Assembly: GCF_003362805.1 (NCBI RefSeq) | Contig: NZ_QNQT01000002.1 | Location: 372,001-436,000 of the forward strand | Direction: 5' to 3' | Source of the DNA: Neobacillus piezotolerans | Lineage (GTDB): Bacteria; Bacillota; Bacilli; Bacillales; Cytobacillaceae | DNA: 64,000 bases | The notes under the pieces: generated by a model | The model's database searches: none | What the model was told of the DNA's origin: nothing | The model's input: only the letters and a program-made list of their open reading frames with translations | Shown: positions 45,640 to 54,018 of the stretch, in pieces | How positions within the stretch are numbered: the first letter of the stretch is position 1 | Layout: each line of letters begins with the position of its first letter | Made by a program: the position numbers and the translations under genes

Positions 45640-46683
45640 CTACTCATTCCGGCCGTCCCCGTCGCCGTCAAATCCCGATGCAGCTGCGGAATTTGCCGAA
45701 CTTGAGCCTGCCAGCGAAGATGAGCCGTCTGGGCTCTCACCCCTCGCCTGTGTAAGGAGCGTGGTGAGCTGGGCGAGTGAATCCTCATCCGGGATGAAAT
45801 AGGAACCATTGTTGATCATCTGGTCGGAGCCCTCAATCTTAAGATTTTCAATCGGGGCGTTTTTTAGCTTGGAATATAGTTTTACAAAACTAACAAACTT
45901 GGATGGAGGAATGTTCGTCTTCACGTTATTCCCCATATCGTCAATTAAATTATCAATCTTTGTTATGGATGTGAACGATGTACCCTTGTCGATAATGGCC
46001 TTAATCACCTGCTGCTGGCGCTCGTTCCGGCCATGGTCGCCGTTCGGGTCGGTTTTCCTCATCCGTACATAGGCAAGCGCTTCGTTTCCGTTCAAATCCA
46101 TCTCACCCTGATAGTAAGTTTTCCACTTCAAGCTGCCGGTCAGCTGCGCCTTGAATGTAAAGGGCACATCGACCTTTACGCCATTCAGCGTATCGACAAC
46201 ATCCTCAAATCCGTCGAAGTTGGTTGAAATATAGTAATCGATTGGAACGTCAATAAGGCTTTGCACCGACTTGATGGTCGTTTCGATTCCGCCATTCCCG
46301 TAAGAATGGGTGATCTTCGTCTTGTAGCCTACTTCATCAATATACAGCCTGGTATCCCGCGGGATGCTCAGCATGTAAATTTTCTCGGTTTTTGGATTGA
46401 CGGTCGCAAGCATCAGGACATCCGACCGTTCCCCGCCACCTTGATTTTCGATCCCGACAAGCAAGACAGTGAAGGGGTCCTTTGTAACCTGCACGTCAGG
46501 GGCTTTATTATCGGCCTCGAGCTGATGGTAGATTTTCTTTGAAGCTTTCTGGGTACTATAAAAAATCTCATATGCAAAAAAGGAGACGGTTCCAACTATA
46601 ATAAATGCCATCAGCAGGGCAAATACGCGGAAAACCCGTTTTTTCCTTTGCTTCTTCCTTCTTAATCTTGTATTTTCAATCAT
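45640..46683 (-). CDS. LytR-CpsA-Psr (LCP) family wall-polymer ligase
   Basis: LCP enzymes move teichoic, teichuronic or capsular polymers from undecaprenyl diphosphate to peptidoglycan outside the membrane. One N-terminal helix (about 20-40) after a basic cytosolic tail is followed by the LCP domain: GGERSDVLMLATVNP, MLSIPRDTRLYI and YVRMRKTDPNGDHGRNERQQ, which hold the conserved Arg and Asp residues of the pyrophosphate site. A Ser/Ala/Gly/Asp-rich tail ends the protein. The position next to yvyE and not far from tagO matches tagV (yvhJ) of B. subtilis. GAGGATT lies 8 bases before ATG 46683. Confidence 0.92.
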   Translation of the reverse strand: MIENTRLRRKKQRKKRVFRVFALLMAFIIVGTVSFFAYEIFYSTQKASKKIYHQLEADNKAPDVQVTKDPFTVLLVGIENQGGGERSDVLMLATVNPKTEKIYMLSIPRDTRLYIDEVGYKTKITHSYGNGGIETTIKSVQSLIDVPIDYYISTNFDGFEDVVDTLNGVKVDVPFTFKAQLTGSLKWKTYYQGEMDLNGNEALAYVRMRKTDPNGDHGRNERQQQVIKAIIDKGTSFTSITKIDNLIDDMGNNVKTNIPPSKFVSFVKLYSKLKNAPIENLKIEGSDQMINNGSYFIPDEDSLAQLTTLLTQARGESPDGSSSLAGSSSANSAAASGFDGDGDGRNE

Positions 46684-46785
46684 GGGTAATCCTCACTTTA
46701 GTAGAAATAGTGAATGAAAATATCTTGCGGCAATACTTTATTCTATAGTAATTTCCAACTAGAGTAAATAGGATTATTTTTCAAT

Positions 46786-47415
46786 TCAATTTTCTTCCAA
46801 ATAGCTTAGGCCGCCTTTCGTGATTGATGCCTGGCCGTTTGTCAGCTCAGTCATCCAGGCAGTAAACGCCACTGCCTCATTTTCCTTCACAAAAATGTCG
46901 AAAATGGCCTGTTCCGCATAGTCTACTCCATTCAGGATGTAGGGGGCATTCCTTAATTCGTTGTCAAGTTTCCCAATCCATGTATAGTCGACGGATACCT
47001 TCATGTTTTGCATAAGGACTCTTTGGACAATCCCCGTTGCGTTAAGCCCTTCTGAAGCCGATTTGCCATAAGCGCGGATCAATCCGCCAGCGCCAAGCTT
47101 GATTCCTCCAAAGTATCTTGTTACAACAACGACAGTGTCCTTCAATTTTTTCTTTTTTAAAACCTCTAAAATCGGAACCCCTGCCGTGCCGCTCGGTTCG
47201 CCGTCATCATTCGCCTTTTGGATTTGATCATTTTCACCTATGAGGTAGGCGGAACAATTGTGGGTCGCATCACGGTGAAGCCGCTTGATTTCCGCAATGA
47301 AATCCTGTGCCTCGGCTTCCGATTCCGCGCGGGCGCAATGCGAAATAAACCTTGATCTTTCGATGATGATTTCATGTGTGCCTGTTTGTTTCACAGTACG
47401 ATAAGCAGCAAGCAT
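46786..47415 (-). CDS. yvyE: YvyE/YigZ (IMPACT) family protein
   Basis: Members share the UPF0029 fold, seen in translation-linked factors such as eukaryotic IMPACT, but the bacterial role is unclear. The N-terminal domain has SRFISHCARAESEAEAQDFI, THNCSAYLIG, NDDGEPSGTAG and TRYFGGIKLGAGGL, the full family signature. A smaller C-terminal domain (about 135-205) is of the EF-G domain IV-like type. The gene is divergent from degS exactly as in B. subtilis. AAAGGAG lies upstream of ATG 47415. Confidence 0.93.
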   Translation of the reverse strand: MLAAYRTVKQTGTHEIIIERSRFISHCARAESEAEAQDFIAEIKRLHRDATHNCSAYLIGENDQIQKANDDGEPSGTAGVPILEVLKKKKLKDTVVVVTRYFGGIKLGAGGLIRAYGKSASEGLNATGIVQRVLMQNMKVSVDYTWIGKLDNELRNAPYILNGVDYAEQAIFDIFVKENEAVAFTAWMTELTNGQASITKGGLSYLEEN

Positions 47416-47828
47416 TGATGGGCTCCTTTCTATCCTACAAGTTAAACTACCCCTATTTCGATATTTCCCAACCTAAAATATAGTCCTTTTTAGCCAAAAA
47501 GACTAAAATATTTCAACATTGAAAATCTTTGCATGCTATAATTATTACGGTTTGTGTAGGGTTATTTTAGCAGATGAGGAAAAGCTATATTTCTTGTTTA
47601 GTTAAAAAATACTAGTACAATGAGGTTTAGCTTTCCTTCCTATAGGCTAAAGGATTTAGATAGAGAAATCAATCGTGAATCAAATTGCCGATTTTTGGCG
47701 AAATTCAACTTTTATGCCAAATAGAGATAGTTTCGTTCAAACTTTCACGATAAACTAGGAGAAAAGGGCTTGATATGCCAAACGGCGGCCGGGCTCGAAA
47801 CGGAGTTTAGGTGGGGCGGAGAAATGCT
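47416..47828. other. Divergent regulatory region of yvyE and degS
   Basis: No long gene lies in these 413 bases. TGCTATAAT at 47534 is an extended -10 promoter pointing to degS, which would leave a leader of about 280 bases. ATG 47775 with AGGAG upstream opens an 11-codon frame ending at 47810, just before the degS ribosome site; it may be a leader peptide or chance. Confidence 0.45.
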
Positions 47829-48977
47829 ATGGGTATAAAAGATTTTGACACGAAAACACTCGACATCATTCTTGAAAGAATGATTGAATCTGTCGGGAAA
47901 AGCAAGAATGAGATTTTCAGGATCGGCGAGCAATCCAGGGCCGACCATGAAATGCTCACTTCTGAAATGGCAGAGGTGGAGGAGTTGACTGCCAGGGTCA
48001 TATCCGAGGGAGACCGGCTTGAAGGACAGGTGCGCAAAGCACGTGATGTCCTTACCGAGGTAAGTATGCACTTTAAGGATTATACCGAGGATGAAGTGCG
48101 TGAAGCCTATGAGGAGGCGCATCAGCTACAAATGGAGCTGACCCTCAACAGGCAGATGGAAAGGCAGCTCGGGGAGCGGAAAAAAGATTTGGAACGAAGG
48201 ATGCGCTGCATCCGGGAAACAATCGAACGAGCTGACCACCTCGTTTCACAAATTTCGGTCGTGCTGAATTATTTGATGAGCGATCTGAAGGAAATGGGCG
48301 AAATCCTTGAAGATGCCAAGCTAAAGCAGGAATTCGGCATAAAAATCATCCAGGCGCAGGAAGAAGAGCGGAAGAGGCTGTCACGGGAAATACATGACGG
48401 GCCGGCTCAAATGCTAGCAAACGTGATGATGCGCTCCGATTTGATTGAGCGGGTTTACCGTGAAGACGGAATCGAAGCGGCGATCGCCGAAATTAAAAGC
48501 TTTAAGCAAATGGTCAGGACCTCGCTGTATGAAGTCCGCAGGATCATTTATGATTTGCGCCCAATGGCCCTGGATGATCTTGGGCTTGTGCCGACCCTCA
48601 AAAAGTACTTGCGGACAATAGAAGATTATTACAAAACAGTGAAAATTACTTTTATGACCTTGAAGGAAGAGCGGCGCCTTCCCGCCAATTACGAAGTAGC
48701 GCTGTTTCGGCTTATCCAGGAATCGGTCCAAAACGCGCTTAAACATGCGGAGGCTGATGAAATCCAGGTGAAGCTTGAAATTTCGGAGAAAGTTGTTACT
48801 GTCGTTGTAAAGGATGACGGCAAAGGATTTGATCCGAAGAAGCGCAAATACAATTCGTTTGGCATAATGGGAATGAAGGAAAGAGTCGACCTTTTGGGGG
48901 GCCAGTTTGCCATCTCCTCCAAGCCCGGACAGGGAGCCGCTGTGATTATCCAGGTTCCGGTTCCGGATGGAAAGTAA
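47829..48977 (+). CDS. degS: Two-component sensor kinase DegS
   Basis: Cytosolic histidine kinase that phosphorylates DegU. There is no membrane segment. A long N-terminal coiled-coil sensor (about 15-170) begins with ILERMIESVGKSKNEIFRIG, close to the B. subtilis protein. The HisKA_3 motif is RLSREIHDGPAQMLANVMM with the phospho-accepting His near residue 188. The ATPase domain has QESVQNALKHAEADE (N box) and VVKDDGKGFDP (G1 box). ATG 47829 with GGCGGAG 7 bases upstream is preferred over GTG 47811, giving 382 residues, the usual size. Confidence 0.95.
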   Translation: MGIKDFDTKTLDIILERMIESVGKSKNEIFRIGEQSRADHEMLTSEMAEVEELTARVISEGDRLEGQVRKARDVLTEVSMHFKDYTEDEVREAYEEAHQLQMELTLNRQMERQLGERKKDLERRMRCIRETIERADHLVSQISVVLNYLMSDLKEMGEILEDAKLKQEFGIKIIQAQEEERKRLSREIHDGPAQMLANVMMRSDLIERVYREDGIEAAIAEIKSFKQMVRTSLYEVRRIIYDLRPMALDDLGLVPTLKKYLRTIEDYYKTVKITFMTLKEERRLPANYEVALFRLIQESVQNALKHAEADEIQVKLEISEKVVTVVVKDDGKGFDPKKRKYNSFGIMGMKERVDLLGGQFAISSKPGQGAAVIIQVPVPDGK

Positions 48978-49010
48978 TTGGCAGGCAGTAGTTACAAGGA
49001 GGCGATTGGA

Positions 49011-49697
49011 TTGAAAACGAAAATAGTAATTATCGATGACCACCAGCTTTTTCGTGAAGGCGTAAAAAGAATCCTCGAATTTGAGAAGTCTTTCCAGGTT
49101 GTTGCCGAAGGAGACGACGGCACTGCAGCGCTTGACTTAATCCGTGAGCATGATCCGGATGTTGTCATAATGGATATCAATATGCCTACCATGAATGGGG
49201 TGGAGGCAACCGGCCGCGTAATGGAGCGGTATCCGGAGGCGAAGATTATCATCCTGTCCATCCATGATGATGAGAATTATGTGATGCACGCGCTTCAGAC
49301 AGGCGCCCGCGGCTATCTTTTAAAAGAGATGGATGCCGACGCGCTTATCGAAGCTGTCAAGGTCGTTGCCTCCGGAGGCTCTTACCTCCATCCGAAGGTA
49401 ACACATAACCTTGTAAACGAATACCGCCGCCTTGTCGGATCCGGTGAAGAAAGTGCTGCCGCAACACTGCAGCAGCCTGAAATCCGCCGCCCTCTTCACC
49501 TTCTTACGAGAAGGGAGTGCGAGGTGCTTCAAATGCTGGCTGATGGAAAAAGCAACCGCGGCATCGGCGAAGCCCTTTACATTAGCGAAAAAACAGTCAA
49601 GAACCATGTAAGCAATATCTTGCAAAAAATGAATGTGAACGACCGTACACAGGCAGTCGTCGTGGCCATTAAAAACGGCTGGGTGGAAGTGAAATAA
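49011..49697 (+). CDS. degU: Two-component response regulator DegU
   Basis: Controls competence, exoenzymes, biofilm and motility in Bacillus. The receiver domain (about 1-120) has [20 protein letters not shown] and [16 protein letters not shown] with the phospho-accepting Asp near residue 56, and a Lys in the [10 protein letters not shown] switch region. The C-terminal LuxR-type helix-turn-helix is [18 protein letters not shown] and [20 protein letters not shown] 49011 follows AAGGAGG at 8 bases and gives the canonical N terminus; a TTG at 48978 would add 11 residues. It follows degS directly, so the two are cotranscribed. Confidence 0.96.
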   Translation: MKTKIVIIDDHQLFREGVKRILEFEKSFQVVAEGDDGTAALDLIREHDPDVVIMDINMPTMNGVEATGRVMERYPEAKIIILSIHDDENYVMHALQTGARGYLLKEMDADALIEAVKVVASGGSYLHPKVTHNLVNEYRRLVGSGEESAAATLQQPEIRRPLHLLTRRECEVLQMLADGKSNRGIGEALYISEKTVKNHVSNILQKMNVNDRTQAVVVAIKNGWVEVK

Positions 49698-49854
49698 TTT
49701 ACTTCCTGCCTGCGGACCAATCGAATCAAGCACGGCTGATAATGCTGGGCGGAAGCTTGGATTTGGAATGGCGAAAGTGTCCGGGCGGAAACATCCAGCA
49801 GGAAATTGGTGTGCGCTGTCACAACATACATAGGTGCAACAGGGTACATTGGCA

Positions 49855-49887
49855 AAGAACACGGGAGAATTCCCGTGTTCTTTTTTC
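49855..49887 (+). terminator. Terminator after degSU
   Basis: AAGAACACGGGA and TCCCGTGTTCTT form a perfect 12-base stem with a GAAT loop, then TTTTTTC. The remaining DNA between degU and degV shows no gene. Confidence 0.93.
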
Positions 49888-50016
49888 AAAAAAGAGAGGG
49901 TAAGGGGGATGCTATCTCGACAATGCATGGATCATCGCTGATTGTGATTATTGGATGCATTACTCACGGGGATTGGGTACAATGGAAGGGATGAAAATTG
50001 GATAGGGATGGTAACT

Positions 50017-50856
50017 ATGAGAACCGTAGTCGTAACAGACAGTACAGCCTATATACCCCGTGAAATGCGGGAAAGCTTGAATATATACATGATCCCTTTG
50101 AATGTCATATTCGGAGAGGAAGCATACCAGGAAGAAGCGGAACTGGGAGCGGCAGAATTTTACCAGGAGGTCAAAGCGAAGGGATTGCCCACTACCTCCC
50201 AGCCGCCGATTGGACAGTTTGTCGAGCTGTATGAACAGCTTGCGCGCGATTATGATGCCGTTATAAGCATCCATTTATCAAGCGGGATCAGCGGAACGTA
50301 CCAGGGTTCGGTCACCGCCGGAGGTATGGTGGAAGGAGTAACGCTTTACCCGTTCGATTCGGAAATCAGCTGCATGGTGCAGGGATTCTACGTCCTTGAG
50401 GCGGCTGAAATGGCACAGCGCGGCGAAAATCCTGATGCCATTCTCGCCAGGCTCGAGGAAATGAAGCAAACCGTGCGCGCCTACTTCATGGTCGATGACC
50501 TAACACATCTCCAACGGGGCGGCCGCCTCTCAAGCGCCCAAGCTATCATCGGAAGCCTGCTCCAAGTAAAGCCGCTCCTCCATTTCGAGGACAAAAAAAT
50601 CGTACCCTTTGAAAAAATCCGCACCCGGAAGCGGGCCATGAACCGAATCGTCGAACTGCTTGGCGAAGCCGTCTCTGAAGGAGGCCAATACCGGGCCGTC
50701 ATCATCCACGCCAACCGCGAGGAGGAAGCTATTGAATGGAAAGCCGAATTGGAGGAAGCCTTCCCCCATGTCGAATTCATGATCAGCTACTTCGGCCCCG
50801 TCATCGGCACCCATCTAGGGGAAGGCGCGATGGGGATGGGGTGGTATCGAAGGTAA
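50017..50856 (+). CDS. degV: DegV family fatty-acid-binding protein
   Basis: DegV proteins (FakB in staphylococci) bind a fatty acid and present it to a fatty acid kinase for phospholipid synthesis. The N-terminal VVTDSTAYIPREM and the SIHLSSGISGTYQGSV loop, with the Ser/His that hold the carboxylate, are diagnostic; VDDLTHLQRGGRLSSAQA follows near residue 155. ATG 50017 has AGGGATGG about 8 bases upstream and gives 279 residues, the normal size. A more upstream frame to 49951 has no support. In B. subtilis the homologue yviA also lies between degU and comFA. Confidence 0.93.
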   Translation: MRTVVVTDSTAYIPREMRESLNIYMIPLNVIFGEEAYQEEAELGAAEFYQEVKAKGLPTTSQPPIGQFVELYEQLARDYDAVISIHLSSGISGTYQGSVTAGGMVEGVTLYPFDSEISCMVQGFYVLEAAEMAQRGENPDAILARLEEMKQTVRAYFMVDDLTHLQRGGRLSSAQAIIGSLLQVKPLLHFEDKKIVPFEKIRTRKRAMNRIVELLGEAVSEGGQYRAVIIHANREEEAIEWKAELEEAFPHVEFMISYFGPVIGTHLGEGAMGMGWYRR

Positions 50857-50879
50857 GGATTTGTAAATATTGTTTTGGA

Positions 50880-50908
50880 GCCACCCTTGCGGAGCAGGGT
50901 GGCTTGTT
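50880..50908 (+). terminator. Hairpin after degV, also the end of the right repeat array
   Basis: GCCACCCT and AGGGTGGC form an 8-base stem. The T-run after it is weak (TTGTTCATTTCC). The same hairpin recurs at 51156 and 40618 as part of the phased repeat units, so the repeat may have supplied the degV terminator. Confidence 0.55.
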
Positions 50909-51101
50909 CATTTCCTGAAAGTATCAAATTTTGGTGGGAAAGAGGGGGTCATTATCGGAGTCGGTTCATAAATTTGAATCGAGTTTATAAAACAGCTCTA
51001 TCGGTTCATAAAATTAAAATTCGGTTCATTTTCGACAAAACTCGGTTCATAAAATTAAAATCCGGTTCATAAATTCTCAAACCCAGTTCATAAAAGCTAG
51101 C
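50880..51101 (-). repeat. Phased ATGAACC repeat, inner unit of right array
   Basis: Read on the minus strand it has the same order as the left array: GCTAGC, boxes, tail, hairpin. GGTTCAT (the complement of ATGAACC) stands at 51064, 51044, 51023, 51003 and 50963, again 20-21 bases or multiples apart, with degenerate boxes at 51085 and near 50983. The tail with CCACCAAAATTTG and TTTCAGGAAAT and the hairpin match the left array. Confidence 0.85.
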
Positions 51102-51340
51102 GGCTGCTAGCAAATGAATCCTCCATAGGAAACCATCCTTGTGCGCCAACAGCCGGCCACCCTGGCGGAGCAGGGTGGCTTGTTCATCTAAAAACGGAAG
51201 CCGGGGTTCAAAATCGGGAGCTCGTTTATAAATCTAGAACCCGGTTCATAAAACAGCTCGATCGGTTCATAAAATTAAAATTCGGTTCATATTCGACAAA
51301 ACCGGGTTCATAAAATTAAAATCCGGTTCATAAAAGCTAG
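51102..51340 (-). repeat. Phased ATGAACC repeat, outer unit of right array
   Basis: Boxes on the minus strand are at 51325, 51305, 51284, 51264 and 51243 (steps of 20, 21, 20, 21), then a degenerate tail, the hairpin GCCACCCTG 51156 with CAGGGTGGC 51171, GGCGCACAAGGATGGTTTCC and GGAGGATTCATTTGCTAGC. The distance between equivalent points of the two right units is about 240 bases. Confidence 0.85.
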
Positions 51341-51478
51341 GGACTGCTAGCATTTTGCCATGTAGATCGAGAAATTTGACTTAAATTCAAAAAATGTTCA
51401 AAAACTCCACTAAAACCAGGAAGGGAAAATGATTACGAAAGAGAAATTCAACATTAAACTAAAAAGGAGTGAAATTTA
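51341..51478. other. Upstream region of the NERD gene
   Basis: AT-rich DNA of 138 bases after the repeat array. I see no gene and no convincing promoter hexamers, but the strong ribosome site AAAGGAG at its end belongs to the next gene. Confidence 0.4.
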
Positions 51479-52477
51479 TTGGTAGTAAAAGTAAGAACAA
51501 TCCCTCTTCGCATCCTCAAGGATGAAGCTCTCCTCCGCAACATTTCCCCTCAATGCCCAGATTATTCAGTTATTGAAAACGATTATTATCGTCGAAAAGC
51601 AGGTTACTGGGGAGAAACCCAGATTGACCACTATTTACGACTCCTCCCGAAAGATGGCTATTATATTCTGAATGACCTTCGTATTCCCTTCGCCGGCCGC
51701 TATTTCCAGATTGATTGCCTTATTCTAACAGCCAGATATTGCCTAGTAATTGAATCGAAAAACATTAAAGGAATATTATTTTTTGACCATGTATTTGACC
51801 AACTCATCCGTACAAATGGCGATTTACAAGAAGCATTCGAGGATCCCATTACTCAAGCAAAAAATATCCTCCTGCAGCTAAAAGCTATTTTGAAAGAGCT
51901 GGTTCCCAATTTGCCATTCGACTTTATTGTTTCTATCGCGAGCTCTAAAACGGTTCTAAAATCAGATTCCCAACCAATGAAGCAGGTTTGCCACGCCTAC
52001 AGTCTTGTCCAAAAAATCTTAGAGATGGATAAATTTTATTCCAGGGAGGCCTTAAACAATTTTGAAATCGAAGAAGTATGTAAATTGCTTCTTAAACTAC
52101 ATAGCCCTGATCAGCCAAATATAATGAAAATTTACGGTTTAACGGATAGGGATATTTTAAAAGGAATATATTGTCCAAAATGCGCAGAGAAAATGGCTCT
52201 GCATAATACAAAATGGATTTGCCGCAAATGTGATTATCATTCAAAGGATGCCCATGTACAGAAAATAAAGGATTATTTTCTCATATATCGGCCATTCATC
52301 ACAAATAAGCAGTTGCGCTTTTTTCTTGATATTCCATCCAGGCGCTCCGCTTATCGTATGTTAACAAGTTGCCAGCTGCGTCTGACCGGTAACGGGAAAG
52401 GCAGAATCTATTATGCCCCTCCTTCTTTTTCCCCTAACGAAATAGCGATAGCGGAGGAAGAACAGGATGAGATTTAA
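51479..52477 (+). CDS. NERD-domain protein with C-terminal zinc ribbon
   Basis: NERD (nuclease-related) domains resemble the cores of some nucleases and restriction enzymes; their function in Bacillus is little known. The NERD core is at about residues 38-155: GYWGETQIDHYLRLLP, FQIDCLILTARYCLVIESKN, with the Asp and Glu-x-Lys of a possible active site. A zinc ribbon (CPKCAEKMALHNTKWICRKC) lies near 226-245, followed by a region that may be helix-turn-helix like. TTG 51479 has AAAGGAG 8 bases upstream. Its 3' end overlaps comFA by 11 bases. It is absent from this position in B. subtilis and is more AT-rich than comFA, so it was probably inserted. Confidence 0.85.
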   Translation: MVVKVRTIPLRILKDEALLRNISPQCPDYSVIENDYYRRKAGYWGETQIDHYLRLLPKDGYYILNDLRIPFAGRYFQIDCLILTARYCLVIESKNIKGILFFDHVFDQLIRTNGDLQEAFEDPITQAKNILLQLKAILKELVPNLPFDFIVSIASSKTVLKSDSQPMKQVCHAYSLVQKILEMDKFYSREALNNFEIEEVCKLLLKLHSPDQPNIMKIYGLTDRDILKGIYCPKCAEKMALHNTKWICRKCDYHSKDAHVQKIKDYFLIYRPFITNKQLRFFLDIPSRRSAYRMLTSCQLRLTGNGKGRIYYAPPSFSPNEIAIAEEEQDEI

Positions 52478-53981
52478 CAGTACACTCAATCGAATCACCC
52501 CCATCAACCCAACCTATTCAAAACACGGCCATCCTGAATTCCCGCCCGGTACACTTCGTATCTCCCAAATCGAAACAATTCCGCAGCCGACGCCCAATCC
52601 AAATTACACATTCAATCCGGATCTCCAGCAAATCCTCGCCGGAAAGCAACTCCTCCTTGATGACCTCGGAATGCCACTAGAAGAAATCCAGGCCCATTAT
52701 GAAAATGGGTTTATAACCTTCCGTAAAGGAATTGAACGCCATGGAAAAAAACCAAGCTGCTCTCGCTGCGGGAACAAGGATCCCGGGCTGTTCGCCTCGT
52801 TTGCATGTTCACGGTGCGGGGAAGTGTGCGTCTATTGCCGGAAGTGCATCATGATGGGCCGGGTTAGTGAATGCACTCCACTTATAGGGTGGACCGGTCC
52901 AGAGCCGTCCTTCAAAAATCCCGGAAAAATCCTCGAATGGCAGGGGACACTATCCGACGGCCAGCAGATTGCTGCAACCCGCGCTGTTGAAACCGTCCGG
53001 CAGCATGCTAGTTTGCTAGTCTGGGCTGTATGCGGAGCGGGAAAAACCGAGGTGCTGTTCCCGGCGATCGAAGCGGCTATAGCAGACGGAAAACGGACCT
53101 GCATTGCTACGCCGCGGACCGATGTCGTCCTTGAACTAGCCCCCCGCCTTAAGGAGGCATTTCCCTCTATAAAAATCGCTTCCCTGTACGGTGGGAGCGA
53201 AGACCGCCACACTTACGCCCAGCTGACGATTGCCACGACTCACCAGCTGCTCCGATTCCGCCAGGCATTTGACACAATGATCCTTGATGAAGTCGATGCT
53301 TTCCCGTACACGATGGATGAATCGCTCCAATTTGCCGCCGAAAAGGCGAGAAAGCTGGGCTCCTCAATCATCTATCTTACCGCTACCCCAAGCAGGAAAT
53401 GGCAGGCGGAATGCCGGTCCGGAAAACGGCCTTACGTGACAATCCCGGCGAGGTTCCATCGCCATCCCCTTCCCGTCCCGGAATTTTCCTGGTGCGGCAA
53501 CTGGAAGAAACAGCTTCAGAAAAAACAGCTCCCAAAAGAATGCATGAGATGGATTAACGACAGGATCAAAACAGGGAAGCAGGCGCTGGTCTTTTTCCCG
53601 CATATCGAATCGATGCAGGCCGCCTTGCCAATTTTACAAAAATTTCATAATAGAATTGAATCGGTCCACGCCGAAGACCCTGATAGGAAGGAAAAAGTCC
53701 TAAGGATGAGGAACGGCGAGACGCCAATCCTCCTGACCACCACCATCCTTGAACGCGGCGTAACCCTGGCAAACATTGATGTTGCTGTAATCGGTTCCGA
53801 GGACAGGATTTTTACCGAAAGCGCCCTCGTCCAAATTGCTGGCCGCGCCGGAAGGAGTGCCAGCTACCCAACCGGAACTGTCACGTTTTTTCATTTTGGA
53901 AAAACAAATGCGATGGTCGATGCCCGTAAGCAGATCCTTTCAATGAACAGGGAGGGGAAAGCCAAAGGGCTACTTGACTAA
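52467..53981 (+). CDS. comFA: Late competence helicase ComFA
   Basis: ATP-dependent motor that helps pull single-stranded transforming DNA into the cytosol. The N-terminal zinc finger is CSRCGNKDPGLF, then CSRCGEVCVYCRKC near residues 97-130. Walker A is AVCGAGKTEV near 190, the DEAD box is LDEVDAFPY near 270, and C-terminal helicase motifs are TTTILERGVTLANIDV and QIAGRAGRS. At 504 residues it is longer than the B. subtilis protein because of its N-terminal region. ATG 52467 overlaps the end of the NERD gene, so expression is coupled. Confidence 0.94.
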   Translation: MRFNSTLNRITPINPTYSKHGHPEFPPGTLRISQIETIPQPTPNPNYTFNPDLQQILAGKQLLLDDLGMPLEEIQAHYENGFITFRKGIERHGKKPSCSRCGNKDPGLFASFACSRCGEVCVYCRKCIMMGRVSECTPLIGWTGPEPSFKNPGKILEWQGTLSDGQQIAATRAVETVRQHASLLVWAVCGAGKTEVLFPAIEAAIADGKRTCIATPRTDVVLELAPRLKEAFPSIKIASLYGGSEDRHTYAQLTIATTHQLLRFRQAFDTMILDEVDAFPYTMDESLQFAAEKARKLGSSIIYLTATPSRKWQAECRSGKRPYVTIPARFHRHPLPVPEFSWCGNWKKQLQKKQLPKECMRWINDRIKTGKQALVFFPHIESMQAALPILQKFHNRIESVHAEDPDRKEKVLRMRNGETPILLTTTILERGVTLANIDVAVIGSEDRIFTESALVQIAGRAGRSASYPTGTVTFFHFGKTNAMVDARKQILSMNREGKAKGLLD

Positions 53982-54018
53982 AGTCGTGATTCACGGATTG
54001 AAAAGAGGAGGCCATAAA

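Noticed and set aside
45274-45705. Plus-strand ORF of 143 codons between amidase and LCP genes
   Set aside because: It overlaps the 5' end and promoter of the amidase gene, a terminator hairpin, and the end of the LCP gene, all on the other strand, and has no recognisable domain.
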